From Neckera pumila (taxonomy: Eukaryota; Streptophyta; Bryopsida; Hypnales; Neckeraceae), in assembly GCA_963969595.1 (NCBI GenBank), contig OZ018413.1:16791711-16855710 (forward strand): a stretch of DNA of 64,000 nucleotides. Direction: 5' to 3'. A program made the position numbers and the translations under genes. The notes below the pieces were generated by a model. It made no database searches. It saw only the letters and a list, made by a program, of their open reading frames with translations, and had not been told where the DNA came from. Positions 37,717 through 48,899 of this stretch are shown piece by piece (position 1 is the stretch's first letter; each line of letters starts with the position of its first letter).

Positions 37717-38397
37717 TGTACAAGCAAGTTTAAATTGTTTACTCTGGACCTTTCTTTGAATATACTTGTTTGTTAATTGCCAAGCAAAGAGCTTGTTTGT
37801 TAATGTCTGACGACTGGTTTGTCAATGTCTGTGGGAACAAAGTCCAACTGCACTTTGCAAAATTCACATGAGCTGACAATAAAAATCTACCACATTTCAT
37901 AGGCTCCGTATTCTACTATTAATAGCTCTATTTGTCAATGCCTGGTGGCCCACCCAATTCAAGGGTTAGTTTTTCCTCTCCTGAAGTAGAAGTTCCTATA
38001 ATTGTAGTCATTAATCATTCCATCACCACCATCTAAGACATTGATTGTGGCCACTACTTCAACCTAATGTAGTCCAAATCCCATTTATTGAAAAAGTCTT
38101 TTATGGGTTGATGCAAGTTAGACTTTAATGGATCATTCCCTAGGTTTTGTGAATCTTTTGCTTGTCATAAATTGGTTTACCTTACTACTTGTCTCTTTTT
38201 CCATGAGCTTGGGCTCATCTTTTGTTCATCTTCTTCATTGGGACAATTTTGAAGGCCTATTGAAGTGAACCTCAAGCGCACAAAAATGGAGGTATAGATT
38301 GACCTAGATAATTGTGAACTACTTCATAATTCATCTATTTTACTGTGTGTGAAACCATTTGTGTCTTTTTGTTTGAGCTCAACTTCACAAGGAAAAT

Positions 38398-38960
38398 ATG
38401 ACAAGATCATTATCAGAAAGAAAACAAAAAGATTTACTTACTCAACTTCAGAAAGGTTGTAGTATAAGAGACATAGCAAAGACTTTAAATGTTAGCAAGT
38501 CAAGCGTATAGAGGCTCTTTAAGAAGCATTTTCTAGATGCAAAACTCACTTAATTGGAGGTAGACCAAGCACAATGATGAATAGAATGGAGTGGTTTGTT
38601 GTTAATCAATTTGACTAGGAGAAAGGTAGGTAAAACAAGAGACACTGCAAAATAGATGTAGGAAGTTTATGGAGTAGAAGTGAGTGATGTTACTATACTA
38701 TATGCTGTGCACTTTGTAGAGCATATTTACATACACTTGTAAAAAAAAAGAAACCACATCTTTCAAGGCAAAATGTTAAAGCTCACTTAGAATTTGTGAA
38801 AAAGTATCAATATTGGATTGCTAATGATTGGAGTCATGTGATATTCTCAAATGAGTCAAAAATCAATAGATTTTCTTCAAATGGAAGAGTTTGGTGTTGA
38901 TTTCATGATCCAAAGAAACTCTTAGAGCAAATTGTTATTTTGGCAATATCCAAAAAACAA
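38398..38960 (+). pseudogene. Decayed Tc1/mariner-type transposase
   Basis: Read in frame from ATG 38398 with stops and shifts ignored. The first block contains QLQKGCSIRDIAKTLNVSKS, a helix-turn-helix of the Tc1 type, followed by a stop. A later block reads HLEFVKKYQYWIANDWSHVI, then FSNESKINRF and GRVW, the Tc1 region normally written FSDES, with Asp changed to Asn. Several TAG/TGA codons interrupt the frame, and nothing after about 38960 matches the remainder of the enzyme, including the third catalytic residue. The copy cannot encode an active protein. Tc1/mariner elements of this kind are uncommon in seed plants. Confidence 0.75.
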
Positions 38961-39121
38961 AGAAAATTTTATTTGAAGGTCTTAGTTCCTTTAGAAATCT
39001 AAAATGATGTAATTAGAATTTTTTAAATAATTTGAAAATTGAAATGAATAAATGACATATCAAACAATCAAATTTCCAAAATATAAACATTTTGATACAC
39101 TAACTAAGAGGCATAGTAAGA

Positions 39122-39429
39122 CATTACATGAGATTTGGGGGTCTTGGAGGGCCGTTTCAGTCCTGTTCCCTAATTTGCCAAGATCCAGTGAACGTCGGTA
39201 CGGGTGTGTCAGAAATTTTTTTTTCCAAAAAAAAAAAAAAAAAAAATAGATTTTACCAAAATATCATTTTAAGCAAAAAATTTATTTATTTATTTATTTT
39301 TTCAAAAAGTGACGTGGCAGTCGCTTGACCACGTTAGCCAGCTGCTGCTACTGCGTTCCCAGATTGCGGGAACGCAGCAGACAGCAGGGGAACTCAAAGC
39401 CTTCTAAGACCCCCGAATCTCATGTAATG
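39122..39429. mobile_element. CATTAG-family element, copy 2
   Basis: CATTACATGAGATT, GGGGGTC and GGAGGGC at the left are mirrored at the right by CCCCC..AATCTCATGTAATG. The interior has a long A run (39227-39247) and the phrase GACGTGGCAGTCG, also present in copy 3. It shares the GGAGGGCCGTTTCAG segment with copy 3. Non-coding. Confidence 0.82.
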
Positions 39430-40224
39430 AGTAGTTTACATATTAGGTTTCTAAGAAATTGATGTTCAAGGACAATATAAACATGTCTTCCAACTACCAG
39501 CAAAGTACTAGTACTATAATTATTTAATACTAGTATTAGAAAGCATGTTCATCTACATAGTTATGTAATACTTTTAGTTCTCTAGAATTTAGAAGAGGAG
39601 TCTTTGTAGCAATAAACGCTGAGGCAGAAACACCTAAGAACAATAATTTTTAGTCTTAGTTACTATTTTAGAGGTCAAATGACCAAAAGAGTTTGATGAG
39701 ATTACCACTGAACTCAAGTAATTTTATAATTTTATAATGCTTTAGTAATATTTACAAATTTCAAAGTTGAAAACACATAATAGCCAGTACATAACAATAC
39801 ACTCACCTTGAATGACCTCCCTTGAAGCATGAAATGTTTTTACTTTCTTTAGTTGCTTCAAAAAAATCTTAAGCTTTCATTATTTGTCTGTGGTTGTTTG
39901 CAAAAAGTTGTAATTTTGGATCATGGAAGTGTTTATTCAAGGCCATTTTTATGTGTTGAAGAATAGAAAATGTTACAATTAGGTGTTTCTATCTTACCTA
40001 TGAAGATGATTGAGTAGGTACTTTATCCAAAATGTATGCCACCATTACAAAAACAAAGCCAATAGTAGTGTAGAAGCTTGTTTCCATGAATGTAGATGGA
40101 TAACAAAAAATTAAATTTTTCATTTCTTTTCCTTTGCTCCATGTTATAAGAGGGGAGAAGGATAACTCTAATCTAAAAGCTCATTGTGGATGGAGGATCT
40201 ACTGTGACTTGTAAATGGATCAAC

Positions 40225-40450
40225 TATCTAAACCTCACGGACTTAGTATAGATGGCAAATTCCATCTTTGAAGCCTTAGTTAGGAGGTAGACCCTATAAT
40301 GAAGAACCATCATGTTCCTTCCCTCAAGAAATTCTCAGGTCCCCTCATGGACTTACTGTACATTTCAAATTCCATCCTTGAGGCCTCAGTTAGGAAGTAA
40401 CATAGAACTGACATATTCCTTCCCTTGAGAAATTCTTAGGTCTCCATATG
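40225..40450. repeat. About 115-bp tandem duplication
   Basis: CTCACGGACTTAGTAT..GCAAATTCCATC and its neighbour TCATGGACTTACTGTAC..CAAATTCCATCC are followed in each copy by GCCT(T/C)AGTTAGGA and CCTTCCCT(C/T)..GAAATTC. Two adjacent diverged copies, non-coding. Confidence 0.75.
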
Positions 40451-40716
40451 ACGACAGGGTAGTTATTGTACCCCCTACCATAGTTGGATGGACTATGGTA
40501 GTAAACACCCCACCAATGCTTGGGTTTGAATATGACCACCTCACCAGTGTGTCAATGTCAAAGCCACTAAGCCAAGGCCACATCTACATGTTCCATGTCA
40601 CAATGCTGTTGGAAGTAGAAAACTTGAATCATCATTGCCATGTCATGTTTCATGTGCCCAAAAGACTTAGTTTATCTTGTTGTTTCATAGTTTTCTAACT
40701 ATCCTTTGCCTTTCAA

Positions 40717-40952
40717 CTACACTGAATAGTGCAATTAAGTTGCCCCAGACTATATGTTGACCATGCTTGGATTTCACATGATTTACAACTTGAAGGTTGT
40801 TAATTTATTTTTCGGTAGCTTTGTAGTGGTTGCAAGGCCTTTTAAATATATATTTCTTGCAATAATTAGTGATGAAATTTTTTTTTACAGCAGTAAAAGT
40901 GTAAGATATGAGAAATTAGTGTGGGGCAACCTAATTGCACTACTTGGTGTAG
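40717..40952. mobile_element. 236-bp MITE, AATTAGGTTGCC family
   Basis: The left end CTACACTGAATAGTGCAATT mirrors the right end GCACTACTTGGTGTAG over about 30 bp with a few mismatches, continuing into GTTGCCCCA. The interior differs from the 37460 copy, so it is a different subfamily with the same ends. Confidence 0.82.
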
Positions 40953-41412
40953 TTTTTGTCATGCTGAAGTTGACTCTCCCAACTTGGCATTTTGTATCAC
41001 ACAATTCATTTGGGCATAGGGTTAGCTTACAAATCAAATTATCAACCTCACATTATGTACCAAATGAATTTCAAGATTCTTCACAATTTTCCTAAACTGT
41101 AGAGAATGTCATTTTCTCCTAAAAAATTATAGAGTACATATTTCCAATATGTTTTGCCAGCTTTTACATTAATTTCTTCATTCCCTAATTAACCACATAA
41201 TTGTTTGATAGTCAAGATTCTCTTTGCATCAGGGGTCAGGTTTTTAGATTGCAACTCTACCAATCCAAAGATTAAGTATTTTTTCTTCTACAAATAGGAC
41301 AGTGACATAATAAATGATAAAGATGCTTTTGCTTTTATTCACCAAGAGAACTCTTGTTGGTGGAAGGTTTGTATAGCAAGTTGCCTAGGTGGTGTAAACA
41401 TGTAATTTGTAC

Positions 41413-41688
41413 AGGACGTTAAATTTGTCCCATGGAGTGGGACCAACAAGGTGAAAAGTAGGAATTTTACCCCGAGAGAACATGCAAGAATTTTTTATTT
41501 GCCACAAATGATAAAAATTACAAATTCTAAATTCATATTTGCAATCAGAGACCCCAAATTAGCAAGGAGAGGTCAAGAATACGCCCTAGAAACGACACAA
41601 AATAGGGGGCTTTTTTTTTACTTTTATCCCAGAGAAGTGCATTTTTCACCTTGCTTGTCTCACTCCGTGGGATGGATTTAACGTCTTG
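41413..41688. mobile_element. 276-bp MITE with about 45-bp inverted ends
   Basis: The left end runs through GACGTTAAATTTGTCCC, then GGTGAAAA; the right end is its inverse, TTTTCACCTTGCTTGTC, then GGATTTAACGTC. Only one copy is seen here. Non-coding interior. Confidence 0.8.
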
Positions 41689-42128
41689 CATACTTTATAT
41701 AGAGAATCCTCAATTGAGCACTGTGAATAATTTGATCTTAGACAAATTGGAAGTGAAATATAGTTTTAAAATAGCATTTTTTAGAATGAGCTTCGAGTTT
41801 GCACGTCACATTGGAAGAATGTGCGGAGCTCCCTAACCCTGAAGCAATGGACTACAGGGTTAGAATCACAATAAAAATCATCTGTTTTGATATGGTGTAA
41901 ATCATTTGCTTAAAAAATTCCAAAAGTACACATCGGAGGTCAAACTATTGAGCAAAGCGTCCCCTTTTTACACAAAATTCCAAAGATGATTGTTTGCACT
42001 TCTACTTGAAGTAGAAGAATTCTTTGTCTCCTATCACCCACTTTTTGGCTTTTGCATCTTTGTAGTATTGAATCACCCTTTGAAACTAAGTTTAGATGGA
42101 TGCTTGCAACTTATTATGGAATTTTGTT

Positions 42129-43335
42129 TTAACCCTTTAAGGATGCCACAACTGTTCCGAGGACCGTTCTTTAGCCAATGAATGATAAAGAATCCTTCTT
42201 TGTAGGACAAAAGTGCAACTATTCATCCTTGGAATTTTGTGTGAAAAGAGAAAGTCTTATATAATGGTTTGACTTCCAATGAGTGCTTTTGGATTTTTTT
42301 TAACCAATGATTCACATGGTATCAAAAGGAATGACTTTTACAATCACCTATCTATCCTATCACCCCTACACGCCCTAGAGGACCAAAAGTGTCCCCACAT
42401 AGTTTCAAGTCCAATTCAAAGTGCTATAACTTTTGCATCTGATGTCCACATTCAATTAAACTTATTGGAAAATTTGCACACTTTTTTCTAGTTTGTAAGG
42501 CAAAATTTTCAGATCAATCCAAGATGTAATGATTTTTTGGAAGCCAATTGAAGTTCACAGGTTCAATTTGAGTTCACCAAATTGCATTTTGATGGCTGCA
42601 ACTTTTGGAGCTTGTATCTCCTTCATCTAATATTTTTGTTCAATAAATTTTTAGATTATGGTTTCCTTGAAGTCTAATTATTGGGGTAAAATTTTCATGT
42701 CAATCCAAGTTGTTTTGAATGTTTGGGAGCAACTCAAAGTTCAAAATCCAAACATTTTTGGATTACAATGAACTTTGGTAGCTTGTTTCTTCTTCGTCAA
42801 TTTTTGTTTCTAATAATATATTTTGGAAAAATTGTGCATTTAGTCTACTTTATGTGGCAAAAGTTTCATATCAATCCAAGAAATTATGAGTGTCTAAGAA
42901 GGCATTTTAGTAGAAGGAAGTTCAACTTCAGAGGTGTATTTTGTAACTTTTTTACTGTTTCTTGACATTTCAAAGCCATTTTGTAGACGCAACGAGTCGA
43001 TTGAATGCTATTTTCTTTCACCAATGTATTTGAATGTTGGTTTTGAATCACTTTATAGTTAAAAAAAATTTCAATTAAGCAGGTTTACAAATCAAATTTC
43101 ACCTCCAAATTTGTGGCTAGGAAAATTTCAGCATCCTTTTTCAACACTAAAACATTATAATCTTGCAATTTACATGGCCAAATGACTCTAAATTTGATTC
43201 ACGTCATTTACAACATGTACATTACAAGATTTTACAGTTGAGGTTTCTATACCTTAGTGACATTTAGATCAATAATACTTCAAAAGTGATGATGTTTTTA
43301 AACCCCAAAGGGCCTCAAACTTCTAGGAGTTAAAG
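42129..43335. mobile_element. Possible 1.2 kb TTAA element with degenerate tandem interior
   Basis: TTAA + CCCTTTAAGGATGCC at the left; the right end AACTTCTAGGAG + TTAA is weaker. The interior holds three diverged units of about 170-190 bp containing phrases like TTTCA(G/T)(A/G)TCAATCCAAG, preceded by GCAACTTTTGGAGCTTG-type text. Boundaries are tentative. Confidence 0.4.
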
Positions 43336-43403
43336 GTCGAAATTTAAATAAAATAATTTATAATTGATGCACTGATTGGCTACATACAATATAGATAGTG
43401 TGA

Positions 43404-44260
43404 TTGAGAGCACCTCTACTTTTTCACTGAAAAATCAATATGGGGAACCACATGTGGTGGGCTCACAAAATGGAAAAGTGGTTTGTGTTGGATTAGTTCC
43501 ATAGCCATCCTCAAGTCCCACCAAAATTATTGTTGTCTACACTTTTTCTTGATTTCAAGTCTTTCAATTGATTACCTTGACACTGTCAACTGTGGCCGTT
43601 ATTCACTACTTTACACTATTGGTACTATTGATTGCACTCCAATTAACAACCTTCAAGACAATATGAGGAGACGCTTTGGATGCAATTCTTCACAATGTAC
43701 ACACTAGGGAATTTTTTTTTGAGCGATAAATCGCTCAGCCCGCTAAAAATTGGCCTCTCCATCCAGTTCCCTCGGAAAATTAACCTATGAAACAGAGCTA
43801 GCGCTTTGACACGCGGCCAAAAAAAAACCCTGGTACACACCTCATAGTTTGGTAGGATGGAAAAAATCGAAAATAATATATAAATAAAATATGTTACATA
43901 CAGCATATATATCTATAGAATGTTATATATATAAGCATATTTATAATTTTAGAAAGATAAACTATAGATATAATATAAAAGATAAAGCTTGTGTTTTAAT
44001 TACTACAATTATGTGTGGATGTGAGGTCCAAAATTATTTTTTCAAAACATTCATATCAAAATAAGGGTTCTCCAATAATTGAAAGTGTCAAAAATTAGAA
44101 CTATATATTTTGAAAGCAATCTCAACAAATTCTTCTACAAATGAATGCATTTGATTAATTATGAAATTCAATTTCCATAATTAGAAAAGATAGAGAGTTC
44201 CACATGGTCCTACACCACCCCGGGCCCCGCTTTTCAGGGAAAGAGTGGAGATGCTCTCAG
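43404..44260. mobile_element. 857-bp element with GAGAGCATCTCCAC-type ends
   Basis: The left end TTGAGAGCACCTCTACTTTT mirrors the right end AAAGAGTGGAGATGCTCTCA, and the inverse continues for about 33 bp (CTGAAAA / TTTTCAG). The interior is AT-rich and non-coding. Ends of this GAGCATCTCCA type are frequent on plant MITEs. A partial end-like motif, GATGCTCTCAATAAATG, lies at 44325. Confidence 0.75.
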
Positions 44261-44623
44261 TCCTTTGAATTTACGGAGTATTGAACTGTACTTTGAAGAG
44301 CGAACGAAGAGGCCCCCATTGAGGATGCTCTCAATAAATGAAAATGGCGGGGCCCGGTATTTTGACGTTCTGACCTTTTGCGATCGGCGACCGGAATAAA
44401 CGGTGTGATCCGGTCACCCTAGACTAGCGTGCTTCTCTCCCCGCGCAGATTGGAGAAACGACTGTCCGGGCCATCGGTAGATCACGACACTCCGCGTGAT
44501 TTACCGATCGCGAATCGGCAGCGGCGGATTGCATGAAGCGACTTCGCCGATCGATAACTTGTTCGAAGTCCCACTCAATTCTGTTTGAAATTGCGCACAA
44601 ATGCGCACGAGAGGCTCGCATTT

Positions 44624-45050
44624 CTAGGTCACAGCACGCAACGGAACGCCTCTCCAGCTTGGTGGATGTAGTGTCACTGAGCTTCCATTAAGCTCGCCGG
44701 ACTGCTTTCAAAATTAATTATTCTCTCCTTCTTCGTGTTCTTCGTGTTCTTCGCAAGTCGATTTCTTGGGTCACAGCACGCGGGAATCGGGAACGCATCC
44801 CAAGCTATGGTGGACGGAGTGTTGATTCATTTCGCCGTCCTGCTTCCGGAAATCTCTCCTTCTTCGTGTTCTCCGAGTGCCCACAATTCAAGTTCTAAGT
44901 TTCAGCACGCAACGGAACGCATCCCAGGCTTATGGTGGATGGAGTGCCACTGAGCTTCCAGTGAGCTTCCCGTACTGCTTCCGTAAATTCTTGTCTTCTT
45001 CGTCTTGGTCTTCTTCGTATTCTCCGAGTGCTCGCAGGTGGAATTCGCTG
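44624..45050 (+). repeat. Three tandem units upstream of the GT31 start
   Basis: Units of about 140-150 bp repeat the order CACAGCACGC, GGAACGC, ATGGTGGATGGAGTG, CTTCCGGAAAT and TCCTTCTTCGTGTTCT. They begin near 44628, 44772 and 44905. The last unit runs into the 5' end of the coding exon (ATG 45064). The units lie in the promoter or 5' UTR and contain pyrimidine-rich TTCTTCGT runs. Confidence 0.8.
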
Positions 45051-45063
45051 GCAGGAGCTTCCG

Positions 45064-48000
45064 ATGGCGCCATCCGGGATTTCCATCCGCAAATCTTCCG
45101 TCTCGCAAATCTTACCCACGAGCATCACAGGGGGCTACGAGGAGAAGTCTTTGCGGGGCTCCACCCGCGGGGGGGCTCGGATGGTGGTTTGCGGGAGTCA
45201 CCAGGCGGCGGTGTTCGCCGCGGTGGTACTCACGTCGCTGGTGTGGGTGGTGCTGCTGCACGTGACGGGCGTTCGCAACTGGGCGATCTTGTGTGGGAGG
45301 GAGGTGCATTTGTTGCAAGGGACAGGGAATGCCAAACAGGACGTCAAGCACGGGGGATATGGATTGTCGTACATCGCCAGTAGTCAGAATGATGGCGTCG
45401 GGAGTGGGCTGGTGGAGCTCGTGGATGGCGAGGGCAAGCGGAGCGAAATGATGAGACCGAAAGTGGTGGCGTTCGTCGGGATTAATACGGGGTTTGATTC
45501 AGGGCCAAGAAGGAAGGTTGTGAGGGAGACGTGGTTCCCGTCCACGCCCGAAGGGCTCTCCAAGTAAGTAGGGTTTGCAAATCCAAAAGTCATAATTCAA
45601 ATTCAAATTCTCTCGGATCCATTTTTCAGCACTGTCGACTTTTGTTTACTTTAAAATCTTATTGTGCCTGTTCTTGAATTGGATAGAATGGGCAACTGTT
45701 TATTGGAACCAAGGTGATGCGCAACATTTAGTTCCCGTCCAGCCCTGAAGGGCTCGTTAAGTAGGGTTTGCTAATTCAGATTCAAATTCTCTTGGATTCA
45801 TTTCCCAATGCTGTCACCTTTTTTTTTCCCGGAAATCTTACTATGCCTGTTCTTGAATTGGTTAGAATATGCAATCTGTTAGTGGAAATCAAGGTGATGC
45901 GCGAAACTTAGTTCCATAATAGCTCACCAATTAGGGTTTTGAATTCAAATTCTCTGTGATCCATTTCTCAGCACTGTCGTCTTTTCTTTTTTGAAATCTT
46001 ATTATGCCTGTTCTTGAATTGGATAAAAAGGGCAATCAATTTGTTAGTTGAAACCAAGGGGGTGCGCAAGACGTAGTTCCCGTCCAGGCCTGAATAGTAA
46101 CTCACCAAGTAGGGTTTTTTCTTCAGAAATCTCGGATTCGAATCCATTACCGAGGAGTGCCGTGTCGTTCGAAATCTTGTTATGCATGTTTTGAATTGGA
46201 TAGAATGAACAATCTGTGAAGACAGAGGAATGCATTTTATCGTATGTGGGAGTATGATTTTGGAGAGATGTGGAGAGATTACTTTGGGTACATGAGCTGC
46301 GTCTGTTTATATCAAAAAATTTATCATTATGCACGAATTTCTTATGGAGGTAAAAAATGGGAGGTGTAGATTACTATTGAATGGACAGTGTACAATCCCA
46401 TTTCCATTCCATGATCAGTGGCCAGTCATGCTTACTCACCCATATTTACTACTCAAAGGCTAACCAAGTGTTGAGTTGCTATTAGTAACTGGGGTGGGTC
46501 AATAAGAGTCGGGATCTCTCCCTATCCGTTTTAGCATCCGCTACCTTAATTGAAACCAAGTTTCTTCATCCTTTTGTTGTAGGATGGAGGAGAGCACTGG
46601 ATTGGTATTTAGGTTTGTAATAGGCCACACAGAGGATGCACACAAGATGAAGGCTTTGGAGGAGGAGGTTGAGGAGCATAAAGACTTTATGCTCATTGAT
46701 GTCGACGAGAAGTACAGCAAACTTACACTTAAAACGTAAGTAGTGCTTTCAACCCTAAACCTAGATCCTCTTTGGAGACCTACTGTTTTTGTTGTTCTTA
46801 GGTACTTTATTGTTGATAGTCAATAAGGTAAGGAACTTGTTCCCGTGGCTTGCAGCTCTTTTGAGTGATTTTCATTCGTAATATGGATATTTAAAGTTTA
46901 TTTTTGGGTGTGTCCTTTTGAAAGCATTCTAATACATCAGAACATGTATTATCTGGATAACGTGGGAGTCGGTTCTGAGAGTTTGAAGTGGTAAAGTCCC
47001 AATCACGAGTGTAGACTACTGCATATACAGCGTATCTCGCCGAAAAGTCTTTGAAAGTGATAGAATTTAAAAGTATTTCATTTCTTAAAAGCACGTATTG
47101 GGATGTCACTTGCGGTGTAAATGGGTGTCTTTTCGACTCCCGGGAAAGGGACCCCAATGCAAATGAGTTCCCGACCTTATATAAATGTATTGGTTTTCTG
47201 TTAGTATTTGCTTTGATTTGTGATGTAGCGCATTCGTTCAGCCTCGTTGATTGGATTAGACGATTGTGAGGTACATGCAGCAACAAATTTGAGAACATTG
47301 CAATCGCTTAAGAAGTTGCAAGGCGTCCTTTGCTGTTGGACGTGAAAATGAGGTCTAGAGTTTTCAAGGTGAAAGTCTTGCAGGATAATATGCTTTACTA
47401 TAGCGTATTATATAACATATGTATGATCTGAATTGTCTCTACTCCAGTTGTGAAGTACATTGTCATTTGACACAGGGGTGAGCTTTCTGTTACTGTTTTT
47501 TCTGATTCTATGGTGTTGTCGGTTGTACAGACTAGCTTTTTTCCGCACGGCGTTCTCGCTCTATGATGCTGACTTCTATATGAAGATGGATGATGATATA
47601 TACTTGCGCCCAGGTTTGCAATATTTGGTTTTGAATATTTGGTTTGAATTTCAGCTCTGTCATGGACTTTATTGCTTTTCAGATTTCGTTCGCTACTTTC
47701 AGAGCTCGTCGCTTGCACATACTATTCTTCCGATTCTGAGTAACGGGGCAGTGTCCTCCTTGCTATCGTAGTCTGGAAGTGGCCTCTATACCCGCAGTCT
47801 TAGTATCTTTGACCTTCAACAGATCCTTCAATTGACCTTTAATTGATCCTGCCTCCATTAAATGCCGCTTATTGCTTCTAATTTGTTGATTTATCTTACC
47901 TGCAGATCGGTTAGCTGCTCTGCTGTCCAAACCAAGAGAGAGTCCACGAGTTTATCTGGGCTGCATGAAAAAAGGCCCAGTCATTACAGATCCGAAATAC

Positions 48001-48899
48001 AAGTGGTTAGTACAATGCTTTGCTGAGTTCTCATGAATAGACCATTGCCTTATATTGTGCACACCGCAGACTGAGTCTTAGACAGTCTTAGAACATTCAA
48101 ATATGGTCTAAAGATCATAATAACATCAGGTTTCTTGTATTGGTTCACGTTTGATCTGTGTTTTTGTCAGTTGTCTATAGATCATTTTATAGTTTCATAC
48201 GCTTGTCTATAATGCAGGTACGAACCCCAGGCGTATATGATCGGGACGGAGTACTTCTTGCACGCGTATGGGCCAATTTACGCACTATCTAAAGAAGTGG
48301 TGGCAAATCTTGCAGCTACCAAAAATCAGAGGTGTGGTAATTGTCTAACAGTTTTGGTTGCACAGTGGAATTTTACCTGAATTCCATTCGCTTTATGGAG
48401 ATATGATGAAAACAGATTGCACTGATTTTCTGCCAGACATCTGGATCTGTAGGTTACTATTAAACCTAGTGTATAATTTATGTATTGACTGTCTCATTGT
48501 TGCAGGTATCGCATGTTCATCAATGAAGATGTTACAATAGGTGTATGGATGTTAGCCATGGATGTGGTACATGAAGACAATCGTGCTATCTGTGCAACAC
48601 AGTGTGGACCCACTTCAATAGCTGTCTGGGATCTTCCGAAATGTTCCGGTAGGTTGGATGTGGGAAAGTCGATTCTTTTCTTTGTTTGCACGTATCTTAT
48701 TAATTCTCTTGAGCAATATCTGAAAGTATTCGACCATGTAAATGCCTCGTATTTTTTGCAATTCATAGTATGTACTGCATATCTGACATTTTAGTAAATT
48801 TATTGTAATGAAATGTATTGGATGATGACAGGGCTTTGCAATCCAACAAAGCGGATGCTTGAGTTGCACAAAGATGACATGTGTTCGAAGAGCCCTTAG
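45064..48899 (+). CDS. GT31 galactosyltransferase (HPGT/beta-1,3-GalT-like)
   Basis: Seven exons, phases consistent: 45064-45563, 46583-46735, 47531-47613, 47906-48005, 48218-48331, 48506-48648 and 48832-48899, giving 386 residues. A single hydrophobic segment (about 48-66) makes a type II Golgi membrane anchor. The luminal part has the GT31 landmarks in order: [29 protein letters not shown], the metal-binding MDDDIYLRP (Asp 238-240), [15 protein letters not shown] and the catalytic-region [10 protein letters not shown] (323 on), then a short tail ending [10 protein letters not shown]. Plant members with this layout add galactose to hydroxyproline of arabinogalactan proteins or extend beta-1,3-galactan; the exact acceptor is inferred. 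ATG 45064 is the first in frame after the 5' repeats; ATG 45181, just before the anchor, is an alternative. Confidence 0.92.
45534..46140 (+). repeat. Four diverged tandem units copying the exon 1 end and donor
   Basis: The exon 1 end and donor (GTTCCCGTCCACGCCCGAAG ... AAGTAAGTAGGGTTTG) recur in intron 1 at about 45731, 45911 and 46075. Each is followed by an ATTCAAATTCTC(T)..GGAT phrase, CTTATTATGCCTGTTCTTG and GGATAGAAT-like text. Unit length is about 165-195 bp. The later copies have degraded donor sites (TTAAGTAGGG, CCAATTAGGG, CCAAGTAGGG). Confidence 0.85.

Noticed and set aside
41828..41862. Hairpin CTAACCCTG / CAGGGTTAG as a possible telomere-derived or regulatory site
   Set aside because: Single short inverted repeat far from any gene; expected by chance in repeat-rich DNA.
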